Assembly: GCA_022478985.1 (NCBI GenBank)
Contig: JAKSZP010005259.1
Coordinates: 372,001-436,000, forward strand
Reading direction: 5' to 3'
Source of the DNA: Massospora cicadina
Lineage: Eukaryota; Entomophthoromycota; Entomophthoromycetes; Entomophthorales; Entomophthoraceae
Length of the DNA stretch: 64,000 nucleotides
The position numbers were made by a program, and so were the translations under genes. The notes below the pieces were generated by a model that worked only from the letters and a program-made list of their open reading frames with translations, made no database searches and was not told the DNA's origin. Numbering within the stretch: the first letter of the stretch is position 1; each line of letters starts with the position of its first letter. Below, piece by piece: positions 46,865-57,182 of the stretch.

Positions 46865-48203
46865 CTAAACATAATGACCCACATCTTCACAACCCCCTTC
46901 AGATTCATCATCAGAGGGGTTATCAATGTATGTTAGAGAGCCCATAGGGCGGGAGGTATGTTCAGTACTTCCCTTATGACATGATATTTCCTGGGGTTGC
47001 TCCTCTACCTTATTAACTTTTGGGGTAAGCGTTGGAATCGTCACAGCTCCATTTTTAACCTTTAAAGTAGGTGATTTGGGCTGCCTCACACGTACAGGTT
47101 TTGGATTAGAGTTGTCTGGAGGAGATAGCGTCATGGAGGTGGATGCTTTATCTACGCCAGCTTTGGGCTGATCAGCGGATGTGAGCCTTGAGGAAACAGG
47201 TAGTTTAGCTTTAACGACTTGGTCCTTAAACCCATTGTTGGTGGGGGAGCATGTCACCAGAGATAGGGGGTTAGGCTTTGGGACCACTCTAAGAGGTGGT
47301 TTGGATGGCAAAAGATGATCTTGGTGACAAGGTGGGGGCAGGGAGCGCTGCCCCATTGATGAGGATGCACTCTGACTTGCTAGCTTAGAAACTTCAGGTA
47401 TTAGGATTAGAGGAACGTCAGGGTCAAGCCGCACTGCAGGTGCTGGCCTTGGGATGGTAACCAGAATAGGGGCTAACATAGCCTTCTATAATGGACTTCA
47501 GTTGAGAGCACCTCAATGGTCCAAACCAGGGATTTGACCCAACGCCTGAAGTAGCTTCAGCTTTATATATATCTGCAACCTCCAGAGGAGCCTCATTGAT
47601 ACCTTGGATGGTATGGAGGCGATGCTTAATGGATATAAAGTGTTGGGCTATAGTAGGGAGAGAAGCTAATCCAGTTAGAATGGCCGCAAGAGCATCATCA
47701 ATAGGTAGCTTTTTGTGAGTTCCAAGGGCTGAGCTTCTGCATAAAATCAATCAACAAATGTGGCAAGCGATTCTCCCCTTTCCATGATGAGGCACATAAA
47801 GGCCTGTTTTCACCTTTAAAACTCTGCATAGAGACAAAATCTTCAATAAGCGTTTTTTTGACATCCTCCCAGGTGCTGCAGTTGACCATATTAGGGACCG
47901 TTATCTTTTAAGCTATACAACTCAAGCAGGAAAGAATTTACTAGATCTTTTGACAGTCAGTTTCTCCTTCCATCGCAGATTCATAAACGTAAAGGAATGA
48001 GGCAATACTTCCCTCACCAGGTGTGAACTTGTCTCGGAGAGGGTTTTTTAATAATGGGGAGGCTTATGTGAGCCTTGAGAAGGGCGTTTCTCAAGCCTTT
48101 TAAAGCGAGACAAAACACTGGCTAGCTGTTGTTCTAATTTAACTAGCTGTGACTCAGTGGAAGCAGGGAGGTTGTGAGGGTTAATCCCGCCACCATCCTC
48201 CAT
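46865..48203 (-). pseudogene. E gag
   Basis: An ATG at 48203 (context aaaATGgag), 51 bases after the LTR, opens a frame beginning MEDGGGINPHNLP with a short helical segment (L-E-Q-Q-L-A-S-V-L). It then breaks. The capsid region spans about 48030-47690 (F-T-P-G-E-G-S-I-A-S-F-L-Y) with open frames 47889-47698 and 47750-47424. A serine/proline/lysine-rich linker (47479-46865) follows. No zinc knuckle is seen, unlike H. Start choice is supported by matching sequence in F. Confidence 0.7.
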
Positions 48204-48233
48204 TTTTTGTAATTAAACTATGGTGTACAGGAT

Positions 48234-48251
48234 CCCTTGTAGTGAGCATCA
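48234..48251 (-). promoter_or_regulatory. tRNA primer-binding site of element E
   Basis: On the minus strand it reads tgatgctcactacaaggg, two bases inside the 5' LTR. It matches the A site with changes including a G-to-A in the TGG. Confidence 0.65.
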
Positions 48252-48253
48252 CT

Positions 48254-49010
48254 TGTTGGGATTCAGGCAGTTGGTAAGCTCGCTGGTGCATATTGATACC
48301 TGAATTCCAACAATATTATTTGCAGGAGAAATATTAGTCTCAACTTCTAGGATAATTTCCAGCGGGGATTTTGTAAAACCACTTATATAAAAATAATTCA
48401 TTTGTAATACTAGTAAAATATGGGGTTTTTAAGGTTTTTATTTATGTTAATTGGAGGGGTAAAAAAGCGAACCATGTATCTATGTCACTGCTTTGTAACA
48501 AACGATCCAAGATTTGAAGTGAGATGGTCAATAAATTAGTATAAACTACGAGTATATATATTAGGAAATATGAGGTTTTGACCTATCAGATCTCTTAAAA
48601 CTCGCTTTGCTTCAATGGAATGTCCTGGAAGGGTCGATAGAAGGTAGGACCAGTCCGTTAGTCAAGGATTTTATATATTTGAATCAATTACCATTGCTGA
48701 AAATGTTTACACCTTATGGGACCTGCTCTGAGGCCTTAAAAGGGGGTGGTCCCCAAATAGGTGGTTGAACTAAATGGTTACTGGGATGGGAGGAACCTTG
48801 GATGGACTCCCCTGATCCCCCGCATGGTTGGAGAAATCTGACTGCCTAACCTCATGCTATTTGACTGAGTAATATTAATAAATGTATTGCCCCAATTACA
48901 AGGGTTCCACCAAGAATTGACCCAAGTCTTTTGGCCAATTTCATTCTTATTTTCATCCTTATTTTAATTGGAACACTCTTTAAGATAATTGTAATTGTAA
49001 TTGTCTGACA
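48254..49010 (-). repeat. 5' LTR of element E
   Basis: This is 757 bp. On the minus strand it begins tgtcagacaattac and ends ccaaca. It matches 42367-43122. Its outer edge at 49010 abuts TSD cctta. Confidence 0.85.
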
Positions 49011-49887
49011 CCTTATAAGGTGAAATTCTGACCAGTATCAGATATAAGGAATTTTGAAATGCCAAGCTGGGTAAAAACTGCTTTTGAAGAAATAAATGTT
49101 GGTCTTAGCCATTGCTTGAAAGACTAAAGTTAATTCTATCCAATTGTTAAAGTGGTCCATTCTTATGTGATGTACCAATTTTTCTATAATCCTGCAAGAA
49201 TAGACTCAAACCATAGTGATAATCATGGTGGCAAATATCTAGATTGGTTCACCTATATGATGTTTAAACTTGGTGCTGTTTACTACTTGTATCTACATAA
49301 AAGGCAAGCTTCAATAAATTGTGTATCAATCAATGATATTATCCCTAAAAAACAACTCTTTAGCCACTAAATAGTTTTCAGGCCTCCTTCATGCCCTACA
49401 TTAGTATGAGCCTCCAACACAATTCTTGTCTTCTCAAAGGGCTGTATTCTTGTTACCAGGGTGTCTCTAATTTCTTATACTAATATATATCTATATAAAT
49501 CTCAGGAGCCATCTTAATCTCTCCTGGGATATACAGACATTTATAGATTTCTTAAAGGTTCAGTCATATATGAAATCATAGATACACTTTTATTTGCAGA
49601 TAATGTTGAAAAAGGTAATTTTGATAGTCCTTCAGCATTCTTAAGAAAAATCCTGCCCAATGCACTATAAAAATTTTTTAATAAAAAGCTTTAGAGCTCA
49701 GAATCTGGCTGTCAATTTAAGTCTTTTATCTGTCTTGCCAGTTCAAAAATAAATAATCAATTATGATGGCGGCATAACTCTCATAAAATATATCCTGAAG
49801 TGCTTAATCTACCAAAAGTCAGCTAAGCACTCTCACTTGCTTACACACTAGGTTTTTTACCTTATAAGAGTGTTGCTAAAATATGTG
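49011..49887 (-). pseudogene. Element G integrase N-terminal part and RNase H end
   Basis: From the right, decayed minus frames give the RNase H end with N-A-E-G-L-S-K-L-P (about 49635-49610), equivalent to N-A-D-G-L-T-Q-L-P in E. The integrase zinc finger start E-A-H-T-N-V-G-H-E-G-G-L-K-T lies near 49410-49370, and the core start D-H-F-N-N-W-I-E-L near 49160-49135. It runs into element E and continues at 42366. The plus-strand frame at 49152-49370 is a shadow. Confidence 0.6.
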
Positions 49888-49895
49888 TGTAGGTT

Positions 49896-50638
49896 TGTTG
49901 GATAATTACAAGTCTGATAGTGTGAGAAGAGCGTTTTAGAGGTAAATAATGATAATATTGGCTAAAAGACCCTAGCTAATTCTCAGTGGAACCCTTAAAT
50001 AGGGGTAATACATTTATTAATACTTCTTGGCCAAATAGCATGAGTTGGGTAGTATATTGCACTGACCATGCGGCAGAATCAGGGGATTCCGTCTGAGGTT
50101 CCTCAGCCCACTTATAGTTTACTTCACATCCCTAGGCGTAGAGACCACCCCCCTTTTTAAAGGATTTGAGGGGTCCCACAAGGTGCAAATCTTTTCCCGC
50201 CCAATGATTTGGCCAAATATACTAAATTCTTACCTCACGGATTTATCCTTCCTGCCATCACGCTTAAAAGCTATTCTATCAAAGCAAGGCGAGTCTCAAG
50301 AGCTCCAATAAGCTGAAACCCAATATTCCCTAATCTGGCTATTTCTTAGCCTAATCCAAATATGCACCTCATTCACTTTGAGCCTTGATACAATTTTAAT
50401 ACTAAGCATCAAGATGTCAAGAGGGTTTGCTTTTACCCCTTGCTGCAACTAATAAGACATATATAAAAATCCAGCATTTTAGTATCATTAGTGGTTTATT
50501 ATTTTTAATATAAGTCGTATAAACGTTTCCAAAATATTTACTCCAGCAGCTAAGAGTTACAAAATTCCTATCACTGCTATATTGTTAGAAACTGGTCTAA
50601 CAAGCACCAGAGAGCATAAAACGGACCAGAATTTGACA
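49896..50638 (+). repeat. 5' LTR of element F
   Basis: This is 743 bp, ending tttgaca. Its first 98 bp match 55626-55723 and the rest matches 60432-61075. A central block with aatacatttattaatac and accatgcgg is shared with the E LTR on the other strand. Confidence 0.83.
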
Positions 50639-50640
50639 AG

Positions 50641-50657
50641 TGGTGATCACTACAAGA
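50641..50657 (+). promoter_or_regulatory. tRNA primer-binding site of element F
   Basis: It reads tggtgatcactacaaga, two bases after the 5' LTR, and differs from the A site at few positions. Confidence 0.65.
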
Positions 50658-50699
50658 GAGCTTGTACATCGCATTAAAGCTTACTGAAAAACAGTGGTT

Positions 50700-51990
50700 A
50701 GTAAATAATTTAACCCTCACAACCTCCCCAATGCAATGGACCCAAGGTTAGCTATTCTGGAACACCAGCTAGCCAGTGCTTTGTCTTACCTTAAAAGTCT
50801 TAAGCACTCATTTCAAAGCCTTCATGGGCTTTCCCTGTCAATAAAAAACTCCTTTCAGAGACAAGTTACCCCAGGTGAGGGCATTATTGCTTCCTTTTTT
50901 ATTTGTTTATAAATCTGCTATGTAAGGAGCAACTGACCATTAAAAGACCAAATATATCCTACCCTGCTTGAGTTGTATGGCTCAGGAGATAATAGTTTTC
51001 ATCATGGCCAACCTCAACACCTGGGAGAAAGGTAAACAAGTGCTTATCAAAGAATTTATTCCATTTAGAGATTACAAGGGCTAAACTAGGCTTTTATGGG
51101 CATTAGTCAGCAAGAGGGAGAAAGTGATCCCAATTTTTTTGAGTGATTCTATAGTAAAGCTCAACTTCTACTGCTTGCAAAAATGCTACCATTGGATGAT
51201 GCCATTGCGGGTATCTTGGCTGGATTAGCATCCCATACCTCCTTGGTGATGCATACCCTTCAGTTAAACGCTCCTTGTAAAATGTACGAGAAATCTAGGA
51301 AGCCTTGCTAGTGGTGGATGACATCTATGAACTTGACCCTATGTAATAAGCTTTAAGGCAAGCATCTACTATGACCGCTCTAGCCTCTTTTCTGACTGTC
51401 TCCTTTTGTAAACCTGTTTCTGTGGAGCTGCCGCCACAAAATGCTTCTCCATCCTGAGAAGATAGCCAGAGGATAATGTCAGTGACGGGTCAGTGCTCCA
51501 CTTCATCTTCAGCTCAAAAACCAGTTGGTGAAGGCAGTCATCCCTTTTCCTTGCCCTCCTCCTTCTTCAGAGCGGTCTCCTATGGTGGATCAATTGTCAC
51601 GTCCCACCAAGACTCTGTCTCTACCCTCTTCGTCCTCCTCTGGTTGGCCCTTGTTTAAAACTTGAGTCCATGAGGCAGGCCAAACCTGCTACTACAAAGG
51701 CTAAAAAAAGCTGTTACACTCATATCGCCTCCTCAAATTGGTTAACAAGGTAAAAAACTGCAGGCTTATCCTGAAATAAGGGAGGCCCTGAACCTACCTT
51801 ACATCCTATGTGCTCCCTGACATGCATTTGTAAACCCTACAATGATGAATCTGAAGCGGTTTGTGAAGATGTCAATTACTATATCTTAGGAGCTCCCATT
51901 GAAGTGGAGGTACCTAAAAGGTTGAATCTGAATAGAGTGGATATGGATAGGATACCCCGCCAAACTTATCTTTATTAAGTACTGAGGGGT
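50700..51990 (+). pseudogene. F gag remnant
   Basis: It reads H-N-L-P-N-A-M then L-E-H-Q-L-A-S-A-L at about 50719-50790, matching the E gag start. Fragments of capsid follow, including V-T-P-G-E-G-I-I-A-S-F (about 50865-50895) and L-D-D-A-I-A-G-I-L-A-G-L-A-S (about 51193-51232). A serine/proline-rich linker at 51476-51658 is open. Stops and shifts are frequent. No zinc knuckle is visible. Confidence 0.6.
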
Positions 51991-52153
51991 CTAGAGGTTA
52001 TTGAAATGCCAGTGACGCTGACCAGCTCGTTGCTACACTGATCTGATCCACCCAGTGTGATCACACCTTGTAGTATATCCAAAAAGTACCCTTAAACTGA
52101 CAAAAGACTTGCTTCCAAACTCCAGCTAAAGAAGGTCCTAGCCATTCCTCAAA

Positions 52154-52740
52154 TTGGGTGTACTTTTAACAAAAGTGGAGATTGTTGTTAACGGAGTATG
52201 TATCACAGCTATCCTTGACACTGGATCCCCAGTGAATGTTGTGTCACCAAAACTCATCAAAAAGATTAAGCTGGCCCCTGATTTCGATTACACCCAAGAG
52301 TTTGGTAATACTGGTCCCTCCAGCCTGTGTGCTTTTGGTACCTACTCTTCTATGCCCATCCGTTTTGAAAAAGCTCATTTTGTCAACCTCAACGGTGGAC
52401 TTGGCTAATAATACCTATGATCTACTCATTGGTACTCAGTTTAAGCTTGAGTACGAAGGGATCATTAACTTGGAGCAGGGTTTTCTCTCCATGCTTAACT
52501 ACGTTCCTCTGATTATGACTAATGATGAGCTTAATAAAAAGGAGTATAATTTCACAATATAGTATCTCTCTTCCGCCTTATCCCTGCACTACCCCACATC
52601 AGGACGAAATACAAAAATGTTGCCCAAATCAGTGCATGCTCTAGAGAGTATCCCTTTCTATGCGTCTGAAAGGTAGTATTCAAGGCGGGTGAACAAAGGA
52701 TAATTGACACCAAGATTACCTTACAAATCCCACACAATTG
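52154..52740 (+). pseudogene. F aspartic protease
   Basis: Frame 52154-52408 carries A-I-L-D-T-G-S-P-V-N-V-V and continues past L-A-P-D-F-D-Y-T-Q to the flap-end region. Frame 52236-52562 continues with D-L-L-I-G-T-Q-F-K-L-E-Y. The frameshift lies near 52395. A TAG (about 52559) then interrupts the tail. Parts are nearly identical to E (see findings). Bases 52741-53139 are the protease-RT linker. Confidence 0.72.
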
Positions 52741-53139
52741 CTTATAGCATCAAAACATCCTTGACGGAGTTAGCCCTTTTAAGCCCAGAGTATTTCCAGG
52801 TGTGCTAGATTCAGCCTATCAGCCCTAATTTAATCTCCTGCTGAGGAATCTCTCCAATAAGGACATGGTCGTCAAGAAGCATCAGGAGACTGGAAGAGGC
52901 CTGCTAATTCCCATTGAGGACGCCCAACAAGTTCACTGTATCAGGTCTATGGCGGATATGGTACTACCTGATGATCAATTATTATATACTCTGCCCACTG
53001 TTCATATCTCTGAGGATCGAACCCCCACATAGCTTAATAAAGTTCATTCTTTACTGGAGTCCTAGAGCGACATTTTCTCCAAATCTGATACTGATTATGG
53101 ACATATTAAGGGTTAGGCTCAAACCATTGACATTGAGGG

Positions 53140-53960
53140 ATGCTTGTCCTATTTGATCCAAACCCTATTGCAAGTCAAAAGTTGAAAAGCTACAAATGCG
53201 ACCAAGTTCAAACAGTTGCTGAATGCTTTGTTGCTGGTGCTCTCTTAAAGTCCTTGGTCGTCCCCCTTCTGCTTATAAAGAAAATGGAGGTCATCAGGTA
53301 TTTAAGGACTATTGTAAATAGAACAACCTCACAATAAAAGATAGCCAATCTATCCCCATCATTAACGACGCCCTAGACCAACTATCTAGCCCTAACTAAT
53401 TTTCTGCCATGGACTAGGCTAGCGGTTACTGGCAAATGGACCTTTCCCCAAGATCAGTATAAATGTGCTCTTATTTTCAATGAGGGTCTCATTCAACATA
53501 CCCAGCTACCTCAAGGCCTTTGCAACGCACCCACAACTTTCCAGCAAGCCATGGACCATATTCTGCAGGACCTTAAGTTAAGTTGTCATTGTTTATCTTA
53601 ATGACATCATGGTGCATTTAGATTTTCAACGAACATCTTACTCACCTTAAGGAAGTATATAATCATCTACGTGAGTCCATATTAAGTTGGAATTATCCAA
53701 GTTCACCTTTTTCCAGAGGAAATTAAATCTATTGGGACACGCCATTTTTCAGGAAAGAATCTAATCACTAAATAATTAAGTTGAAGCCAAAAAAATGCCT
53801 CACTTTAAGATTCTGCGGGATATTCATGTATTCTTTGGCATGATGGGTTATTACCATCAGTTCATCCCCAAGTTTGCCTAGCTCAGTAAGTCCCTCGTCC
53901 GCCTCTTTGCTAAGAACGCTCCTTTTCATTGAGGGTGCTGAATAAAAAGTAGCTTTGAGA
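53140..53960 (+). pseudogene. F reverse transcriptase remnant
   Basis: Frame 53140-53337 contains a fingers segment ending with leucine-leucine-isoleucine-lysine-lysine. The palm L-P-Q-G-L-C-N-A-P-T-T-F lies near 53508-53540. The catalytic box reads Y-L-N-D-I-M-V-H at about 53593-53616, so the first Asp of Y-L-D-D is Asn by one G-to-A change. The thumb and G-Y-Y-H-Q-F region (about 53843-53860) follow in broken frames. Confidence 0.68.
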
Positions 53961-54425
53961 CCTTGAAGGAGTTATTGTGAAGAAGGCTGATTCTCCGCCA
54001 CCCTACTATGGTAAGCTTTTAATGTTGTTCATGGAGTCTACAATCATGCTGTTGGAGCTATCTTGGCTCAATTAGATTAGCATTGAGTTGGCCATCCCGT
54101 GTCTTTCTTCAGCAAGATGCTTTCAATAGCCAAACTAACTACAGCATCATTGAGAAGGAGTTCCTTTCTGTTTTGCTTGCTGTGAAGTACTTTCACACCT
54201 TCTAATATGGGACTTCCTTCAAATTGGTTTCTGACCACGCATTATTAAAGTGGTTGCAAAATATGAAGGACCCCATGGGACGGTTGGCTCACTGGGCTTT
54301 GAATCTCCAGCATTATGACATGACAATTGAGCATCAGGGGGAACTCGCCATATGAACGTTGATGGGTTGACGCGGCTGCCTGTCCATCACCTGGACAATA
54401 GTGAAGCTGAGAGATTACATGCACT
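53961..54425 (+). pseudogene. F RNase H remnant
   Basis: Decayed frames include N-Y-S-I-I-E-K-E-F-L-S-V-L-L-A-V near 54139-54185, which is the E-K-E-F/L-A-V region, and S-D-H-A-L-L-K-W-L near 54231-54258. It closes with V-D-G-L-T-R-L-P at about 54358-54381. Confidence 0.65.
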
Positions 54426-55620
54426 CTAATGACTCCTGACGTGTGGGCTGATGAGAATAAACTAGTACAAAAAATGCTAGCTCAGCACTCCCACAACACC
54501 AGGACGGAGAGTAGGAAGTTATATAAGAAAGTAGGGATTAATTGGTTGCCATATATATGGCCATCAGAGCGAGTATCTGTGATCCTGGAGTCTCACACTA
54601 TCGTGGGCCATGGCGGAGTCTGAAAGACCTACAGTGGTTTAAAGAGTGGTACTACTGGGAGGAAATTATGAAGACCATAGCTGAAGTCCTGGATGCTTGT
54701 CTGACCTGTAAAAACAATCCAGCCTCAAGACCCATTATCAGTACCAACCTACGTCGCCCCAAAAATCCTTCCAAGCCCTAAGTTTGGAAGTGGTAGGTCC
54801 TCTCCCTCAGACTACTGAGGCAATTTTATCTTAGTTGGAATTGATCATTTTACCAAATCTGGTTGAAGCTGTTGCTCTCCCCTCTCAGTGTGCCAAAGTC
54901 ACTTCTTCCTTCTTACATCAATATACCTTTACGCGGCATGGTTGCCCCCAAGTCCTACTTTGTGACAATGTAAAAAACTTTACCTTCTGAGTGCTAAAGC
55001 TCCATGTCACCTCCATGGGATCACAACAACTTTTCTTGATTCCTTACAACCCATTTTTATTTGAGGCCGTAGAAAGAGTTAATGGAACCTTTGATTTCTA
55101 GCTCTGCAAAATGGCCAAACACAGACCCTATCCACTGGGATCTCAACCTACTTAGCGCGCTCATGGCCTATCATATCAGGTACCATTGCATCCTCAAAAT
55201 GTCACCTATCCATGTGTTTTAAGGGCGTGAACCTGAGGTGCCAGATTTATTAGCCAAAGATATTTTCTCTGATAGGCCTGACCCTGGACAAGCCAAGAAA
55301 ATGTTATCCTAGCAAATCATCCAATTATAATCAGAGGCTATGCCTAACTTGGCAAAGACTGTCACTAAAGAAGTCCAAGCTGCTAATAAGTGCTGGGCCC
55401 CTCTTCCTTCCTTCCAAGTATCAGACTTGGTACTGTATTACTGCAATTAGATCACCCTTAGGATTGAGAAGCTTTGGTCTATCTGGGAGGGACCTTTCAT
55501 TATCACATATAAGTGAGGGGATGAATATTTCATCAAGCCCCTTTCTTTTAGAAAGTTACCATCAATTGGGTTCATGGCCAGTTCTTATGCCTTTATTCAC
55601 CCCATTACCCTCTTGAAGGG
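54426..55620 (+). pseudogene. F integrase remnant
   Basis: Frame 54429-54623 includes H-S-H-N-T-R-T-E-S and I-N-W-L-P-Y, parallel to E. The zinc finger reads E-S-H-T-I-V-G-H (about 54588-54610) with C-L-T-C near 54697-54708. The core V-G-I-D-H-F-T-K keeps its first Asp (about 54834-54858). A later E-R-V-N-G-T region near 55071-55090 and an S-P-I-H-V box near 55201 follow. It ends in the C-terminal domain near 55590. Confidence 0.68.
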
Positions 55621-55625
55621 GGTAA

Positions 55626-55723
55626 TGTTGTACAATTACAAGTCTTATATTGTGAGAAGAGCGTTTTAGAGGTAAATAACAATAATATAGGCCAGAAAAC
55701 TCTGCTAATTCTCAGTGGAACCC
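55626..55723 (+). repeat. 3' LTR of element F, first part
   Basis: It starts right after the purine tract gaagggggtaa (about 55615-55625), matches 49896-49993 and is cut by element H. Confidence 0.8.
55719..55723. repeat. Target-site duplication of element H, left copy (aaccc)
   Basis: It matches aaccc at 60432-60436 exactly. F LTR sequence continues in register across H. Confidence 0.85.
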
Positions 55724-56555
55724 TGTGGGATCAGCCAATGGATGTCACAGATAATATTTTTAAATGAAATATTTACTTTTTAATAAAAGTATAAAATAAT
55801 ACTTATTATGGTTTTTTATGTTTTCTATTATACAGGCAGGGCAAAACCAAAGAAGGTCCCTTTGTCAATATTAGCTTTTTTATTTAAACTAGCTCGAATT
55901 TTGATACCATTGATATTTGAGGCAAAAGAATGCAAAGCTCAGTCTTCCAAATTAGGGAATATAGGCTTTTGGCCTATCAGATTAAAGATAAAAATTTTTG
56001 GAGGTAAAAATGACCCGTGCAGTAATGATTTGATGAATTGTATCTAATCACCAGCGAGTAAAATCTTTACCTCGGCAGTGGTCTGACTTGGATGGTAATA
56101 ATTGGGTATTCTGGCGGTGGTCTGACTTGGATGGTAATGATTGGCTAATGTTTACCCTATCATCCTTGAGTAAAATCTTTGCACCTCGGTAGTGGTTAGA
56201 CTCATATGATAATGATTGGTTAACTTGCACCCAATCATTGATGGGTAACATCCTTTTGCCTTGTGGAGGTTCTGATCCATGCGATATTATACTCCTCAAA
56301 TTTGACTGAGGAGTTTAAGTACTCCTATTATTAATTATTATCTTTTTAAGCCAATTCTTATGATAAATTGTACTATTCCAGTTGTTAGGATTCCACTGAG
56401 AATCCACTAAGGTCTTTTCACTGTGGGTACTCATGTCATGGATATCCACAATATTATCTAAAAATTTGGCAGGTGATGGGCCAATCATAGTAGCAGAATT
56501 GGGAACACTAACTCCAACATTCTTTTTCTTAGTTCAAAAAGGAGAATGTCCAACA
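55724..56555 (-). repeat. 3' LTR of element H
   Basis: This is 832 bp and matches 59636-60431 nearly throughout. The next bases on the minus strand, ttgaggggggcaa, are the polypurine tract. It carries one extra internal repeat unit of about 36 bp relative to the other LTR. Confidence 0.85.
56070..56220 (-). repeat. Short tandem units inside the H LTR
   Basis: About three to four imperfect units of the type gtggtctgacttggatggta followed by atgattgg occur here. The other LTR has one unit fewer at about 59985-60105. Confidence 0.65.
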
Positions 56556-56589
56556 TTGCCCCCCTCAAGAATGTTGGTAGGGGTGTTGT

Positions 56590-57182
56590 GGTGCTTATTG
56601 GCAGCCTGCCCTTTTTTAGTCGCTGTTTTTGTGAGGGTGGTGTACATGCAGGAGGACTCCTTCTTGCTGGGTCCGTTATTGGCTAGAACTAAGGGAACTT
56701 CATAATTGAGCAACAACAAGAACCCTTGCTTCATATTGATGATGCCTTCATACTCAATCATAAACTGAGTACCTATGAGCATATCATAAACGTTGTTCTC
56801 CAAAGCCACTGTGGGGGCTGATAAAATAAACCCTCCTAATATGAATGGGAAGTGATGAGTAAGCACCAAGGGCGCGGGTGTTATTTGGACCAGCGGTTCC
56901 AAAGTCTTGGTTGTACTCCAAGTCAGGTGCAAGCTTAATTTTTTTCATCAGCTTGAAGGAGATTAAGTTCACTGGGGAGCCTGTGTCTAAGACGGTCATC
57001 ACCCAAACTTTTTGGATCACCACTTCGACCTTTGTAAGTATCCCCTCAAAAGGGGGTGATAGCGCTAGGACCTCCTTGAGATGGAAATGGGAGGTTAATT
57101 TACACACGGTCTTGGGGTAATTCTTTTGGATGGTTTGCATGGTATGGCCATGCTGGATAGGGCGAATAAGGTGAGCCACCAC
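56590..57182 (-). pseudogene. H aspartic protease
   Basis: Frame 57182-56784 carries T-V-L-D-T-G-S-P-V-N-L-I with a D-T-G active site, and I-K-L-A-P-D-L-E-Y. Frame 56932-56534 continues with D-M-L-I-G-T-Q-F-M-I-E-Y and runs toward the polypurine tract. One frameshift near 56800-56850 joins them. It is clearly homologous to the E and F proteases but more distant than those are from each other. It is the last coding domain of H. Confidence 0.72.

Larger units (their letters stand above)
42367..49010 (-). mobile_element. Element E: Ty3/gypsy element on the minus strand
   Basis: E is a complete element of 6644 bp: 5' LTR at the right, primer site, gag, protease, RT, RNase H, integrase, purine tract and 3' LTR at the left. 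The TSD cctta is exact. Several domains are in longer open frames and RT retains Y-L-D-D, so E is younger than Z, A, B and G. It lies in the integrase core of G and belongs to the same family as F and H. Confidence 0.87.
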
